Shown here piece after piece: positions 13,188 through 13,410 of a DNA stretch of 13,410 bases. The stretch's first letter is position 1. Every line of letters starts with the position of its first letter. Source of the DNA: Anaerolineales bacterium (lineage in GTDB: Bacteria; Chloroflexota; Anaerolineae; Anaerolineales; UBA4823); contig JAQUAE010000012.1 of assembly GCA_028687395.1 (NCBI GenBank), forward strand, positions 1-13,410, read 5' to 3'. Position numbers and translations under genes: made by a program. The notes below the pieces were generated by a model. That model searched no databases and had not been told where the DNA came from. It worked only from the letters and a program-made list of their open reading frames with translations.

Positions 13188-13307
13188 ATGATACGCTGGC
13201 TGCTCTCACGCGAAAACCTGTACGCCCTGCTGCTGTGCCTGGCCGTGCTCGCCATCCTGGTGCTCACCGCGGACCAGGCCCCGCTGTGGATCTATCAGGG
13301 GTTCTAG
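13188..13307 (+). CDS. 39-residue single-pass membrane peptide, DltX-like
   Basis: A short frame that starts MIRWLLSRENLY, crosses the membrane once (about residues 11-27, LYALLLCLAVLAILVLTA) and ends WIYQGF at the stop codon. The basic N-terminus predicts an inside start and an outside C-terminus. DltX, the small partner of the MBOAT acyltransferase DltB in D-alanylation operons, has the same size and topology and ends in FIYNxF, whose tyrosine has been proposed to carry the acyl group. Here the last six residues align as aromatic-I-Y-polar-x-F. The stop codon abuts the ATG of the next gene (TAGATG). No Shine-Dalgarno is visible; the gene begins 22 bases after the lipoprotein stop in the same frame, so reinitiation is possible. 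The DltX comparison is by eye from memory. Confidence 0.65.
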   Translation: MIRWLLSRENLYALLLCLAVLAILVLTADQAPLWIYQGF

Positions 13308-13410
13308 ATGACCCTCAACCAGATCCTGGCGGCGGCTGCCTTTGCCCTGCTGGCTGGCTGGTTCTTCCCGCCGCGCTGGCGCCTCTGGGCGATGCTGGCT
13401 GGCAGCCTCC
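13308..13410 (+). CDS. N-terminus of a polytopic membrane protein, possibly MBOAT acyltransferase (cut by window edge)
   Basis: Only 34 residues are present: MTLNQILAAAAFALLAGWFF, then PPRWRLWAMLAGSL. They form a first membrane helix, a short basic loop and the start of a second helix. The layout is like the beginning of MBOAT proteins in this phylum, but 34 residues cannot prove the family. AGGGG lies six to seven bases before the ATG, within the end of the upstream peptide gene, and the two genes touch stop to start, so they are co-translated. If the rest carries the MBOAT histidine, the pair would form a membrane O-acyltransferase with its small partner. Confidence 0.55.
   Translation, partial: MTLNQILAAAAFALLAGWFFPPRWRLWAMLAGSL

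Overview
The window reads as a chromosomal piece of a GC-rich bacterium, most likely a member of the Chloroflexota close to Anaerolineae. The evidence is indirect: secreted-protein C-termini of the form 'YLPLVMK', Thr/Pro/Tyr-rich lipoprotein tails, an iscX gene leading a partial complex I cluster, and a COG2345/SufR-type regulator. No rRNA, tRNA, CRISPR array, insertion sequence or integrase was seen.

Region 1 (1-3536, plus strand, visibly AT-richer from about 640) is accessory DNA. It holds a decaying tandem array of three modules. Each module is a secreted lipoprotein gene followed by the tail of a secreted metalloprotease-like/Ig-domain protein. Module 0 enters at the left edge (1-618), module 1 spans 642-1944, and module 2 spans 1972 to about 2877. 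The protease tails shrink through different deletions, and the two longer ones share the same frameshift. The last 158 bases of lipoprotein copy 0 recur almost unchanged at the end of copy 2. An orphan nucleotidyltransferase of the MNT/AbiEii superfamily closes the region.

Region 2 (3585-11988, minus strand) is a long co-directional run with short gaps: iscX, nuoB, a fused nuoCD, nuoI, mrp/apbC, ricT (PSP1), a PIG-L deacetylase, an M20D amidohydrolase and a BtuF-like metal/corrinoid receptor without a signal peptide. The first six genes are tied together by iron-sulfur chemistry: IscX in Fe-S assembly, NuoB, NuoCD and NuoI as the Q module of complex I, Mrp as an Fe-S carrier ATPase, and RicT as an Fe-S cluster protein. 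The last three look like housekeeping or scavenging enzymes riding on the same transcript.

Region 3 (11989-13410, plus strand) starts with a compact divergent promoter region. A SufR-like Fe-S regulator lies on its far side, apparently with a leaderless mRNA, and a 12-base palindrome overlaps its -35 box. The arrangement suggests an Fe-S sensing regulator that controls itself and the divergent Fe-S/complex I operon. After it come a small lipoprotein with four extra cysteines and a 39-residue single-pass membrane peptide ending in WIYQGF. That peptide abuts, stop to start, a membrane protein gene cut by the window edge. Peptide plus partner resembles DltX next to the MBOAT acyltransferase DltB, and is the most intriguing candidate system here.
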